From positions 1 through 16,922 of the forward strand of contig NZ_DITB01000072.1 in assembly GCF_002422095.1 (NCBI RefSeq): 16,922 nucleotides of DNA, in the 5' to 3' direction. This document shows positions 1 through 6,138 of this stretch, in pieces (the stretch's first letter is position 1; the number at the start of each line of letters is the position of its first letter). The stretch comes from Flavobacterium sp. UBA6195. GTDB taxonomy: Bacteria > Bacteroidota > Bacteroidia > Flavobacteriales > Flavobacteriaceae. Made by a program: the position numbers and the translations under genes. A model generated the notes under the pieces. It saw only the letters and a program-made list of their open reading frames with translations, made no database searches and was not told the DNA's origin.

Positions 1-188
1 AATTCTTAATTATTTCTGGATTAGAAGGAACTTCAAAAGTAGAAATTTTTACGGTTACTGGGCAGTTACTTCAGACAGAAAATTTTGAAAACGAAACTCG
101 TGTTAGGTTAGAATTAAGTGCAGGAATGTATTTAGTAAAATTATCAAATGGAACTCAAACTACAACAAGAAAGATAATTGTAAAATAA
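1..188 (+). CDS. C-terminal end of a secreted protein with T9SS type A sorting domain (5' truncated)
   Basis: The first in-frame codon is at base 3, and 61 residues are visible before the TAA at 186-188. They match the C-terminal half of the type A sorting domain that sends proteins through the Bacteroidota type IX secretion system: a beta-strand with a Gly-Gln turn (VEIFTVTGQLL, residues 13-23 of the visible part), then the LSAGMYLVKLSNG block (38-50), then a basic end (TRKIIVK). In this family the domain is cleaved by PorU after outer-membrane passage and the cargo is attached to the surface or released. The conserved N-P motif that begins the domain, and the whole functional part of the protein, lie left of the window, so the cargo's activity cannot be told. 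The gene ends at a strong hairpin terminator. Confidence 0.85.
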   Translation, partial: FLIISGLEGTSKVEIFTVTGQLLQTENFENETRVRLELSAGMYLVKLSNGTQTTTRKIIVK

Positions 189-219
189 AAAAAGGTCAGA
201 TTTAAATCTGACCTTTTTT
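187..219. terminator. Bidirectional intrinsic terminator between the T9SS cargo gene and glmM
   Basis: A perfect palindrome, GGTCAGATTT/AAATCTGACC (194-213), is flanked by seven A on the left and six T on the right. It therefore reads as a rho-independent terminator on both strands. It lies directly between the stop codons of two convergent genes (188 on plus, 223 on minus), which is where a shared terminator is expected. Confidence 0.9.
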
Positions 220-222
220 GTT

Positions 223-1620
223 TTATATTCCTGCTATTTCTTTTAATTCTTTGACAAATCTTTCTGCTAAAACATCCGCTTCTGATTGTGTTGGAGCTTC
301 GGTATATATTCTGATAATCGGTTCTGTGTTTGATTTTCTTAAATGTACCCATTCTGTTGGGAAATCAATTTTTACTCCGTCAATAGTTGAGATGTTCTCT
401 GTTTTGTATTTTTCGGTTAGCGTAGCTAAAACATTATCAACATCAATTTGAGGTGTTAACTCAATTTTGTTTTTACTCATATAATATTGTGGAAAACTAG
501 CTCTAATTTCAGCAACCGTTTTATCTTGATTGGCTAAATAGGTCAAAAACAAAGCAACACCCACTATACTATCTCTACCATAGTGCGATGATGGATAAAT
601 AATTCCTCCATTACCTTCACCACCAATGATTGCGTTAGTTTTCTTCATTAATTCTACCACATTTACTTCTCCCACAGCACTTGCTTGATACGTTCCGCCG
701 TGTTTTTCTGTAATATCGCGCAGAGCACGAGAAGACGACATATTAGAAACTGTATTTCCAGGAGTTTTTGATAAAACATAATCAGCAACAGCTACTAAAG
801 TATATTCTTCACCAAACATTTCACCATCATTTGAAATGAAAGCTAAGCGATCTACATCAGGGTCAACTACGATTCCGAAATCAGCTTTTTCTTCTACAAC
901 TAATTTACAAATATCACCTAAGTGTTCTTTTAAAGGTTCTGGATTATGTGGAAAATGACCGTTTGGTTCGCAATATAATTTTACTACTTCAACGCCCATT
1001 TGTTCTAATAAATTTGGGATAATAATTCCACCTGAAGAGTTTACACCATCCACAACTACTTTGAATTTCTTAGTTTTTACCAAATCAGCATCTACCAAAG
1101 GCAATTCTAACACTTCATCAATGTGAATATCCATGTAAGCATTGTTTTCAGTAACCTCGCCTAAATTATCAACCTCTGAAAAATTAAATGCTTCGTTTTC
1201 TGCAATTTGTAAAATCAATTCACCTTCTTTTCCACTTAAAAATTCACCTTTTTCGTTTAATAATTTAAGTGCGTTCCATTGTTTTGGATTATGAGAAGCG
1301 GTTAAAATAATTCCACCATCTGCCTTTTCCATTGGAACTGCAATTTCAACTGTAGGAGTAGTGGATAAACCTAAATCGATAACATCAATTCCTAATCCAA
1401 CCAATGTATTCATAACTAAATTGTGAATCATGGGTCCTGAAATCCTTGCATCTCTTCCGATTACTACTTTTAAGCGTTCGTTACCTTTTGAAGCGTGTCT
1501 TATTTTTAAAAATGTTCCATAAGCCGATGCAAATTTTACCGCATCAACTGGTGTTAAATTTTCGCCAACACCACCGCCAATGGTTCCACGAATTCCTGAT
1601 ATTGATTTTATTAAAGTCAT
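223..1620 (-). CDS. glmM: Phosphoglucosamine mutase GlmM (alpha-D-phosphohexomutase family)
   Basis: This 465-residue cytoplasmic enzyme belongs to the alpha-D-phosphohexomutase superfamily. GlmM converts glucosamine-6-phosphate to glucosamine-1-phosphate on the way to UDP-GlcNAc, used for peptidoglycan and lipid A. All four active-site elements are present in order: the phosphoserine loop TASHNP (Ser109), the metal loop DPDVDRL (253-259), the sugar-specificity loop GEGNGG (334-339) and the phosphate-binding loop RKSNTEP (428-434). Length is normal for the family. The start gives the N-terminal substrate-contact segment SGIRGT near residue 8. The metal and sugar loops differ from proteobacterial GlmM (DGDADR, GEQSGH-like) and resemble archaeal/Bacteroidota enzymes, so phosphomannomutase or phosphoglucomutase activity cannot be excluded from sequence alone. 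The gene stands alone on the minus strand, diverging from the acpH-like gene, with its leader carrying a short direct repeat. Confidence 0.8.
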   Translation of the reverse strand: MTLIKSISGIRGTIGGGVGENLTPVDAVKFASAYGTFLKIRHASKGNERLKVVIGRDARISGPMIHNLVMNTLVGLGIDVIDLGLSTTPTVEIAVPMEKADGGIILTASHNPKQWNALKLLNEKGEFLSGKEGELILQIAENEAFNFSEVDNLGEVTENNAYMDIHIDEVLELPLVDADLVKTKKFKVVVDGVNSSGGIIIPNLLEQMGVEVVKLYCEPNGHFPHNPEPLKEHLGDICKLVVEEKADFGIVVDPDVDRLAFISNDGEMFGEEYTLVAVADYVLSKTPGNTVSNMSSSRALRDITEKHGGTYQASAVGEVNVVELMKKTNAIIGGEGNGGIIYPSSHYGRDSIVGVALFLTYLANQDKTVAEIRASFPQYYMSKNKIELTPQIDVDNVLATLTEKYKTENISTIDGVKIDFPTEWVHLRKSNTEPIIRIYTEAPTQSEADVLAERFVKELKEIAGI

Positions 1621-1626
1621 TTTTTT

Positions 1627-1658
1627 GTTTAAAAGGTTACAGGTTTAAAAGGTTAATA
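1627..1658. repeat. 16-bp direct repeat, two copies, in the glmM leader
   Basis: GTTTAAAAGGTTA occurs at 1627-1639 and again at 1643-1655, giving a 16-bp period. The tract starts seven bases upstream of the glmM start codon on the minus strand, so it would lie in the glmM leader if the -7 box at 1676-1683 is used. The function is unknown. Confidence 0.7.
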
Positions 1659-1675
1659 GTAAACCAAATTCAACA

Positions 1676-1683
1676 CAAATATA
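1676..1683 (-). promoter_or_regulatory. Candidate glmM promoter -7 element (TATATTTG)
   Basis: On the minus strand this reads TATATTTG, a full match to the Bacteroidota TAnnTTTG -7 element, 55 bases before the glmM start codon. I see no TTG -33 element at the usual distance, so the call rests on the -7 match and position. Confidence 0.5.
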
Positions 1684-1727
1684 AAAAGTTCAGCATTGGT
1701 ATGCTATAAAACTTGTAAAGATTTTTA

Positions 1728-1735
1728 TATATTTA
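1728..1735 (+). promoter_or_regulatory. Weak candidate -7 element (TATATTTA) for the acpH-alkD pair
   Basis: TATATTTA matches TAnnTTTG at all but the last base and lies 22 bases before the start at 1758, a spacing like that of other genes here. The region is AT-rich, so a chance match is possible. Confidence 0.3.
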
Positions 1736-1757
1736 CGGAAACAACTATTAGTTCTAA

Positions 1758-2354
1758 ATGAATTTTCTCGCTCATATTTATTTGTCTGGTGAAAATGATT
1801 TTGTCAAAATTGGCAATTTCATGGCAGATAGTATTCGCGGTTCCCAATATTTAGATTATCCAAATTCACTTCAAAAAGGGATTTTGTTGCACCGGCATAT
1901 TGATAGTTTTACGGATTCACATCCAATTTATCGCAAAAGTAAACATCGTTTACACGAAAAATACGGACATTATTCCGGTGTTATTATGGATATTGCTTAC
2001 GATCATTTCTTAGCGAAAAATTGGAGTAAATATTCCAAAGAAAATTTAGAAGATTACGCTGCTGATTTTTATCAATTGATGCAAGATAACTATGAAATTC
2101 TCACCGAAAGAACAAAAGGAATGTTACCTTATATGATTGGACGAAATTGGCTAGTAAGTTATGCAACAATCGCAGGGTTGGAAATGATTCTTTTTCAAAT
2201 GGATTATAAAACCAAGCATCGTGCACACATGCAAGAGGCTATTGTGGAAATTCAAGATTTTTATACTGAATTTGAATCGGAATTTTTTCAGTTTTTTGAA
2301 GAATTAGTATTTTCGTGCCAACAAAAATTAAAGGAACTCAATGAAATTTTGTAG
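1758..2354 (+). CDS. Acyl carrier protein phosphodiesterase family protein (AcpH/DUF479)
   Basis: The product has 198 residues, the usual length for the AcpH family, which hydrolyses the 4'-phosphopantetheine arm from holo-ACP in E. coli. The family signature is clear: MNFLAH at the start, GNFMAD (19-24), GILLHRHIDSFTDSHP (41-56) and the DIAYDHFLAKNW block (78-89). The His and Asp residues of these blocks (His45, His47, Asp49, Asp53, His55, Asp78, Asp82, His83) form the HD-like metal site expected for a phosphohydrolase. The start is fixed by the conserved N-terminal MNFLAH. Its 3' end overlaps the alkD-like gene by 14 bases, implying one transcript. The biochemical role has been shown only for a few members, so ACP is the family-based substrate, not one read from this sequence. 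Confidence 0.82.
   Translation: MNFLAHIYLSGENDFVKIGNFMADSIRGSQYLDYPNSLQKGILLHRHIDSFTDSHPIYRKSKHRLHEKYGHYSGVIMDIAYDHFLAKNWSKYSKENLEDYAADFYQLMQDNYEILTERTKGMLPYMIGRNWLVSYATIAGLEMILFQMDYKTKHRAHMQEAIVEIQDFYTEFESEFFQFFEELVFSCQQKLKELNEIL
2331..2335 (+). promoter_or_regulatory. Ribosome binding site AAGGA that fixes the alkD start
   Basis: AAGGA lies inside the end of the upstream gene, five bases before the ATG at 2341. It is one of the few Shine-Dalgarno-like sites in the window and supports the overlapping start. Confidence 0.5.
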
Positions 2355-3006
2355 TGATTTAGAAGCTGATTTTCGAAAAGCATCCAATAGCGAATTGGCA
2401 ATTCCAATGGAAAATTACATGAAGAATAATTTTACCTATTTTGGAATTAAAACCGAGAATAGACGAGCAATTTTCAAATCAAACTACGAACAAAATAAAG
2501 CAGAAGTCAAGTCTAATTTTAGAACAATTGCTTGGGAATTATTCCAAATGAAAGAACGCGAATTTCATCAAACAGCAATAGATTTACTGGTAAAAGAGTT
2601 CAAGAAGAATTTTGTCTTTGAAGATATTCAATTGATTGAAAAGTTGATTATTACTAATTCATGGTGGGATTCAGTAGATACGATTGCAAAATATATTTTA
2701 GGAGGTTATTTGTTGCATTTTTCTTCGGAAACTTTAAAAGTAGTTGTGCGTTTTTCAAATTCTGAAAACATGTGGTTAAATCGAAGTGCTATTTTATTTC
2801 AGTTGAGTTATAAAGAAAAAACCAATTTCGAAATTTTAAAATCGGAATGCGAAAAACATAAAGATTCCAACGATTTTTTTATTCAAAAAGCAATCGGTTG
2901 GGCTTTGCGCGATTATAGTAGATTCAATCCAAATGGAGTCGAAGCTTATGTAAATTCTACTAATTTAAAACCATTAAGTAGAAGAGAAGCCTTACGTTTA
3001 CTCTAA
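2341..3006 (+). CDS. DNA alkylation repair protein, AlkD-like HEAT-repeat glycosylase
   Basis: This 221-residue, all-helical protein matches the AlkD family of DNA glycosylases, which excise N3- and N7-alkylated purines without flipping the base into a pocket. The signatures are NSWWDSVD (106-113), MWLNRSAILFQL (144-155), FFIQKAIGWALR (179-190) and LSRREALRLL at the end. Trp109, Asp113, Arg148 and Trp187 fall at the same numbers as the residues I recall as lesion-contacting and catalytic in Bacillus cereus AlkD, so the enzyme is probably active. The start at 2341 overlaps the upstream gene by 14 bases and is supported by AAGGA at 2331-2335, five bases before the ATG. Expression is therefore probably translationally coupled to the acpH-like gene. 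The functional link between the two is unclear. Confidence 0.85.
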   Translation: MKFCSDLEADFRKASNSELAIPMENYMKNNFTYFGIKTENRRAIFKSNYEQNKAEVKSNFRTIAWELFQMKEREFHQTAIDLLVKEFKKNFVFEDIQLIEKLIITNSWWDSVDTIAKYILGGYLLHFSSETLKVVVRFSNSENMWLNRSAILFQLSYKEKTNFEILKSECEKHKDSNDFFIQKAIGWALRDYSRFNPNGVEAYVNSTNLKPLSRREALRLL

Positions 3007-3034
3007 TTTAGTTTTATTTTTCAGATTAAAGATT

Positions 3035-3042
3035 TACCTTCG
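3035..3042 (+). promoter_or_regulatory. Candidate -7 element (TACCTTCG) for the ClC gene
   Basis: TACCTTCG fits the TAnnTTCG variant of the Bacteroidota -7 element and ends 17 bases before the ATG at 3060, the same spacing as for the fic and uvrA genes. No clear TTG -33 element is seen. Confidence 0.5.
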
Positions 3043-3059
3043 TAAAATACTTCAAGACA

Positions 3060-4877
3060 ATGCCAAGAAAGAAATCTTTTTCCTTAAAAACGTTTACACA
3101 CAAAACCTTCCGACGTTTAGAGCGATTTGTTTTTCTTTTGAAATCGTTACTAACACCACGGCAGTTTATCTATTTTTCGTGCGTTTTAGTTGGAATTTCT
3201 TCAGCTTTAGCCGTAATTATCCTAAAAACGTTTGCGCATTGGGTTTATAAATCAGCTCAAAGATTAGATGATGTATTCCATCTTCCTTACAGTAATAGTA
3301 CGCTGCCAATCATTGGTATTATTATCACCGTTATCATTGTTAAAAAGGTTTTGGATGGTTCTATTGAAAAAGGAACTTCTCAAATTATGTATGCTGTCGC
3401 TAAAAAGCGCGGAATCATGCCTAGAAAGCAAATGTTTGCCCAAATCATTACAAGTTCGTTTACGGTAGGTATGGGTGGAAGTGCAGGTTTAGAGTCGCCA
3501 ATTACCGTTACGGGGGCTGCTTTTGGGAGTAATTATGCGCAAAATTATCGTTTAAGTTACAAAGATAGGACGCTTTTGTTAGCCTGTGGTGTCGCTGCCG
3601 GAATTGGTGCTGCTTTCAACGCCCCGATTGCTGGAGTATTGTTTGCCATTGAAGTGGTACTAGCTGAAATTAGTATTACAGCCTTTATTCCGATTATGAT
3701 TAGTGCAGCAACAGGTGCTTTGGTTTCAACGGTAATGTTGAATGAAAACATCTTGTTTTCGTTTAAAAAAGTACAATTTTTCGATTATCATAATTTACCC
3801 TATTATATTTTACTAGGCGTTTTAAGTGGTTTAGTTTCGATAAATTACGCCCGAACTTTTAGAAAAATTGAACATTATTTCGGCGGATTAAAATTCAATA
3901 TCATCAATAAAGCTTTGTTTGGAGCAGGAATTTTAGGTGTACTGATTTTCTTGTTTCCGTCTTTATTTGGTGAAGGATATGAAAGTATCAAACTTTTGGC
4001 AGATAGTAATCCTGAACGATTAGTTCAAAATACTATTTTCGAGCGCTTTGAAGATTCGAAATGGATTCTTTTGTTGTTTGTTGGAGCTACCATGTTGATA
4101 AAAGTTTATGCCACAAGTTTAACATTAGGAGCTGGTGGAAATGGTGGAAATTTTGCACCTTCACTTTTTGTAGGTTCGTATTTAGGATTTTGTGTGGCTT
4201 ATTTTTTCAATATAATTGGTTTCGCCAAGTTACCAATTGGAAACTTTACTCTTGTAGGAATGGCTGGAATATTGAGCGGATTATTTCACGCACCACTAAC
4301 CGCAATTTTCCTTATTGCTGAAATTACGGGAGGTTATAATTTGATGGTTCCTTTAATGATTGTTTCTTCGGTAAGTTTTGCAATTTCAAAACGTTTTGAG
4401 CCTTATTCCTTCGATATTAAAAATTTAGCAGATAAAGGTGAAGTCTTTACGGATAATCGTGATGCTAATATTTTGAATTCTATTGATGTAGCTAAATTAA
4501 TTCAAACTGATTTCAAATCCATTTCGGTTAGTAATAATTTGGAAGAATTAGTTGAGAAAATCCAACAATCAGATGCTGATATTTTTCCTGTCTTGGATGA
4601 AAAAAATACGCTTTTAGGCTTGATATTGTTAGATGAAATCAGACCAATTGTTTTCTCACAATTCAAAGTAAAATACACTTCAACATATGAAGTCATGCAA
4701 CCTCCAAAAGAAATTATTTTCTATGATGAAACTTTAGAAACCATTATGGAGAAATTTGATACATCAGGATGTAAAGTCTTACCAGTTTTAAAAGATGGAA
4801 TCTTCCTTGGATTCATTTACAAACAACTCATTCTAGAAAAATACAGAATGCGTTTGAAATCGATGATTATTGAATAG
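3060..4877 (+). CDS. ClC-family chloride channel/transporter with C-terminal CBS pair
   Basis: The product is a 605-residue inner-membrane protein: a basic N-terminus, a hydrophobic ClC core (about 35-445) and two cytoplasmic CBS domains (about 478-530 and 541-597) that usually sense nucleotides or ionic state. Core motifs are GSAGLESP (140-147), whose Glu145 occupies the external gating-glutamate position, AAFNAPIAGVLFAIEVV (184-200) and GNGGNFAPS (360-368), the GxFAP filter loop. The classic GSGIP loop is replaced by EKGTSQ (103-108). At the internal 'proton glutamate' position after FAIE the residue is Val199, as in animal ClC channels and unlike the E. coli exchanger, so coupling to protons is in doubt. 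The column of the usual central Tyr seems to hold Asp452. The gene appears to be its own transcription unit. A hexamer repeat begins six bases after its stop codon, with no hairpin terminator visible. Confidence 0.9.
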   Translation: MPRKKSFSLKTFTHKTFRRLERFVFLLKSLLTPRQFIYFSCVLVGISSALAVIILKTFAHWVYKSAQRLDDVFHLPYSNSTLPIIGIIITVIIVKKVLDGSIEKGTSQIMYAVAKKRGIMPRKQMFAQIITSSFTVGMGGSAGLESPITVTGAAFGSNYAQNYRLSYKDRTLLLACGVAAGIGAAFNAPIAGVLFAIEVVLAEISITAFIPIMISAATGALVSTVMLNENILFSFKKVQFFDYHNLPYYILLGVLSGLVSINYARTFRKIEHYFGGLKFNIINKALFGAGILGVLIFLFPSLFGEGYESIKLLADSNPERLVQNTIFERFEDSKWILLLFVGATMLIKVYATSLTLGAGGNGGNFAPSLFVGSYLGFCVAYFFNIIGFAKLPIGNFTLVGMAGILSGLFHAPLTAIFLIAEITGGYNLMVPLMIVSSVSFAISKRFEPYSFDIKNLADKGEVFTDNRDANILNSIDVAKLIQTDFKSISVSNNLEELVEKIQQSDADIFPVLDEKNTLLGLILLDEIRPIVFSQFKVKYTSTYEVMQPPKEIIFYDETLETIMEKFDTSGCKVLPVLKDGIFLGFIYKQLILEKYRMRLKSMIIE

Positions 4878-4883
4878 TCTTAT

Positions 4884-4931
4884 TTCAAGTTCAAGTTCAA
4901 GATCAAGTTCAACTTCAAGTACAATCTCAAA
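4884..4931. repeat. TTCAAG hexamer tandem repeat after the ClC gene
   Basis: Six hexamers run in phase from 4884 to 4919 (TTCAAG three times, then ATCAAG, TTCAAC, TTCAAG), followed by two more degenerate units (TACAAT, CTCAAA). The tract begins six bases after the ClC stop codon. It is not a hairpin terminator and its function is unknown. Confidence 0.8.
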
Positions 4932-4964
4932 ATTCAACTTTATGTTTTTTGGAACACAGATTTT

Positions 4965-5011
4965 AGAAATTAGAGAAATTTTTAAAATTTTTCATCTAAA
5001 ATTTAATTTCT
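4965..5011 (+). other. AT-rich imperfect hairpin in the ClC-fic intergenic region
   Basis: AGAAATT (4965-4971) pairs with AATTTCT (5005-5011), and AAATTTT (4976-4982) pairs with AAAATTT (4998-5004), leaving a four-base bulge on the left. With almost no G or C in the stem it would be weak. It could aid transcript release after the ClC gene or be a by-product of base composition. Confidence 0.3.
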
Positions 5012-5026
5012 ATTATCTAATATTTA

Positions 5027-5064
5027 AATATCGGATAAAATATTTTTTTATCCTATCCGATATT
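5027..5064. promoter_or_regulatory. Inverted-repeat operator candidate over the fic promoter
   Basis: AATATCGGATA (5027-5037) and TATCCGATATT (5054-5064) form a perfect 11-bp inverted repeat with a 16-base spacer. A second nested inverted repeat, GGATAAAA (5033-5040) and TTTTATCC (5046-5053), shares the left arm. The spacer covers the expected -33 region and the right arm ends two bases before the -7 box at 5067, the layout expected of a repressor site. The fic product has a C-terminal DNA-binding-like domain and is the natural candidate to bind it. Confidence 0.6.
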
Positions 5065-5066
5065 AA

Positions 5067-5074
5067 TACCTTTG
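5067..5074 (+). promoter_or_regulatory. fic promoter -7 element (TACCTTTG)
   Basis: TACCTTTG is a perfect TAnnTTTG match ending 18 bases before the fic start at 5093. It lies directly downstream of the inverted repeat at 5027-5064. The leader would be only about 10 bases long. Confidence 0.65.
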
Positions 5075-5092
5075 TGGTGTAATAAATGAATT

Positions 5093-6055
5093 ATGTGGAA
5101 TATCGATTTGTCATATCGCGAAGAATTTCAATCAACATTCGAAAGATTGTATGATAAATTGGCTGTGCTCAATCAAAATAGGCCGCTGCCATATTCTGCT
5201 ATATCAAAAATTAAAGAGTCGCTTTCAATTGAGTGGACTTATAATTCGAATAGTATTGAAGGAAATACACTATCCCTTCGAGAAACACAAATGGTACTTC
5301 AAGATGGAATTACCGTGAAAGGAAAATCATTGCGAGAACATTTTGAAGCTAAAAATCACGAGCATGCGATTAATTATTTATATCAAATAATTAATGATGA
5401 TTATGTGTTGAGAAGTATTGATATTTTATCGCTTCATGGTTTAGTTTTGCGCACCATTGAAGATGATTTTGCAGGAAGAATTAGAAATGCTGGTGTTCGA
5501 ATCACTGGAGCAAATTTTATTCCGCCAAATGCTAATAAAGTTTCAGATTTGCTAGATGAACTAATTCAATTTGTAAATGAAAATCCGTTGCAATTGAATG
5601 ATATTGAATTAGCTACTATTTTTCATCACAAATTAGTTTGGATTCATCCCTTTTTTGATGGAAATGGAAGAACCGTTCGTTTAGCAATGAATTTATTACT
5701 CATGCGAAGAGGTTTTCCGCCAGCCATCATCTTAAAAAATGACAGAAAAAAATATTACGATGCTTTAAATCAAGCTAATAATAATAACTATCAAAAGTTA
5801 ACGTTATTAATGTGTCAAGCTCTAGAAAGAACGGTTAATATCTATTTAACTTCTATTCCAAGTGATAATGATGATGAATATCAATCTATTGCTAACATTG
5901 TAAGTGAACCTAATACTCCTTACAGTCAAGAATATGTTAGCTTGTTAGCGCGTCAAGGAAAAATTGATGCATATAAAGAAGGAAGAAATTGGGTTACCAC
6001 AAAAAAAGCTATTAACGATTACATCAATAATAGACAAAGAAAGCGTTTACTATAG
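5093..6055 (+). CDS. Fic/DOC-domain protein with N-terminal inhibitory helix and C-terminal HTH-like domain
   Basis: This 320-residue cytoplasmic protein has the full Fic active-site loop HPFFDGNGRTVR (185-196), including catalytic His185 and Arg196, so it should transfer AMP (or another nucleotide moiety) to target hydroxyls. An N-terminal inhibitory motif [S/T]xxxE[G/N] is present as Ser52-Glu56-Gly57, which makes it a class II Fic that is self-inhibited until relieved. The N-terminal part (about 1-90) resembles the Fic_N domain. Residues about 276-312 (YSQEYVSLLARQGKIDAYKE and onward, with GRNW at 297-300) resemble an excisionase-type or winged helix-turn-helix. The target is unknown. No antitoxin-like small gene is adjacent, as expected when the inhibitory helix is built in. 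An out-of-frame ATG at 5086 is ignored because the conserved N-terminus starts at 5093. The stop codon lies inside the terminator loop, and the promoter carries a candidate operator. Confidence 0.88.
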   Translation: MWNIDLSYREEFQSTFERLYDKLAVLNQNRPLPYSAISKIKESLSIEWTYNSNSIEGNTLSLRETQMVLQDGITVKGKSLREHFEAKNHEHAINYLYQIINDDYVLRSIDILSLHGLVLRTIEDDFAGRIRNAGVRITGANFIPPNANKVSDLLDELIQFVNENPLQLNDIELATIFHHKLVWIHPFFDGNGRTVRLAMNLLLMRRGFPPAIILKNDRKKYYDALNQANNNNYQKLTLLMCQALERTVNIYLTSIPSDNDDEYQSIANIVSEPNTPYSQEYVSLLARQGKIDAYKEGRNWVTTKKAINDYINNRQRKRLL

Positions 6056-6069
6056 CGCTTTCTTTTTTT
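6036..6069 (+). terminator. Intrinsic terminator overlapping the fic 3' end
   Basis: AAAGAAAGCG (6036-6045) pairs with CGCTTTCTTT (6056-6065) around a 10-base loop, followed by a T run to 6069. The left arm encodes the last fic codons and the stop codon TAG (6053-6055) sits in the loop. Confidence 0.8.
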
Positions 6070-6113
6070 AATTTCTTCACATTTGTCTACCACAAAAATT
6101 GAATTGAAATCAG

Positions 6114-6121
6114 TATCTTTG
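6114..6121 (+). promoter_or_regulatory. uvrA promoter -7 element (TATCTTTG)
   Basis: TATCTTTG is a perfect TAnnTTTG match, 17 bases before the uvrA start and downstream of the fic terminator. No LexA-type palindrome is evident in the 70 bases between the terminator and the start. Confidence 0.6.
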
Positions 6122-6138
6122 CGTTTTGCTAAAAAAAC

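Noticed and set aside
4870..5082. Possible small serine-rich protein after the ClC gene
   Set aside because: The reading frame begins at a non-standard codon inside the ClC gene, and its Ser-rich part is simply the TTCAAG repeat translated. It runs through the operator and promoter of fic and resembles no known protein.
5086..5140. Out-of-frame short frame starting at ATG 5086 as a leader peptide of fic
   Set aside because: It overlaps the fic start, would end after about 18 codons, and has no ribosome binding site. Nothing suggests it is translated.
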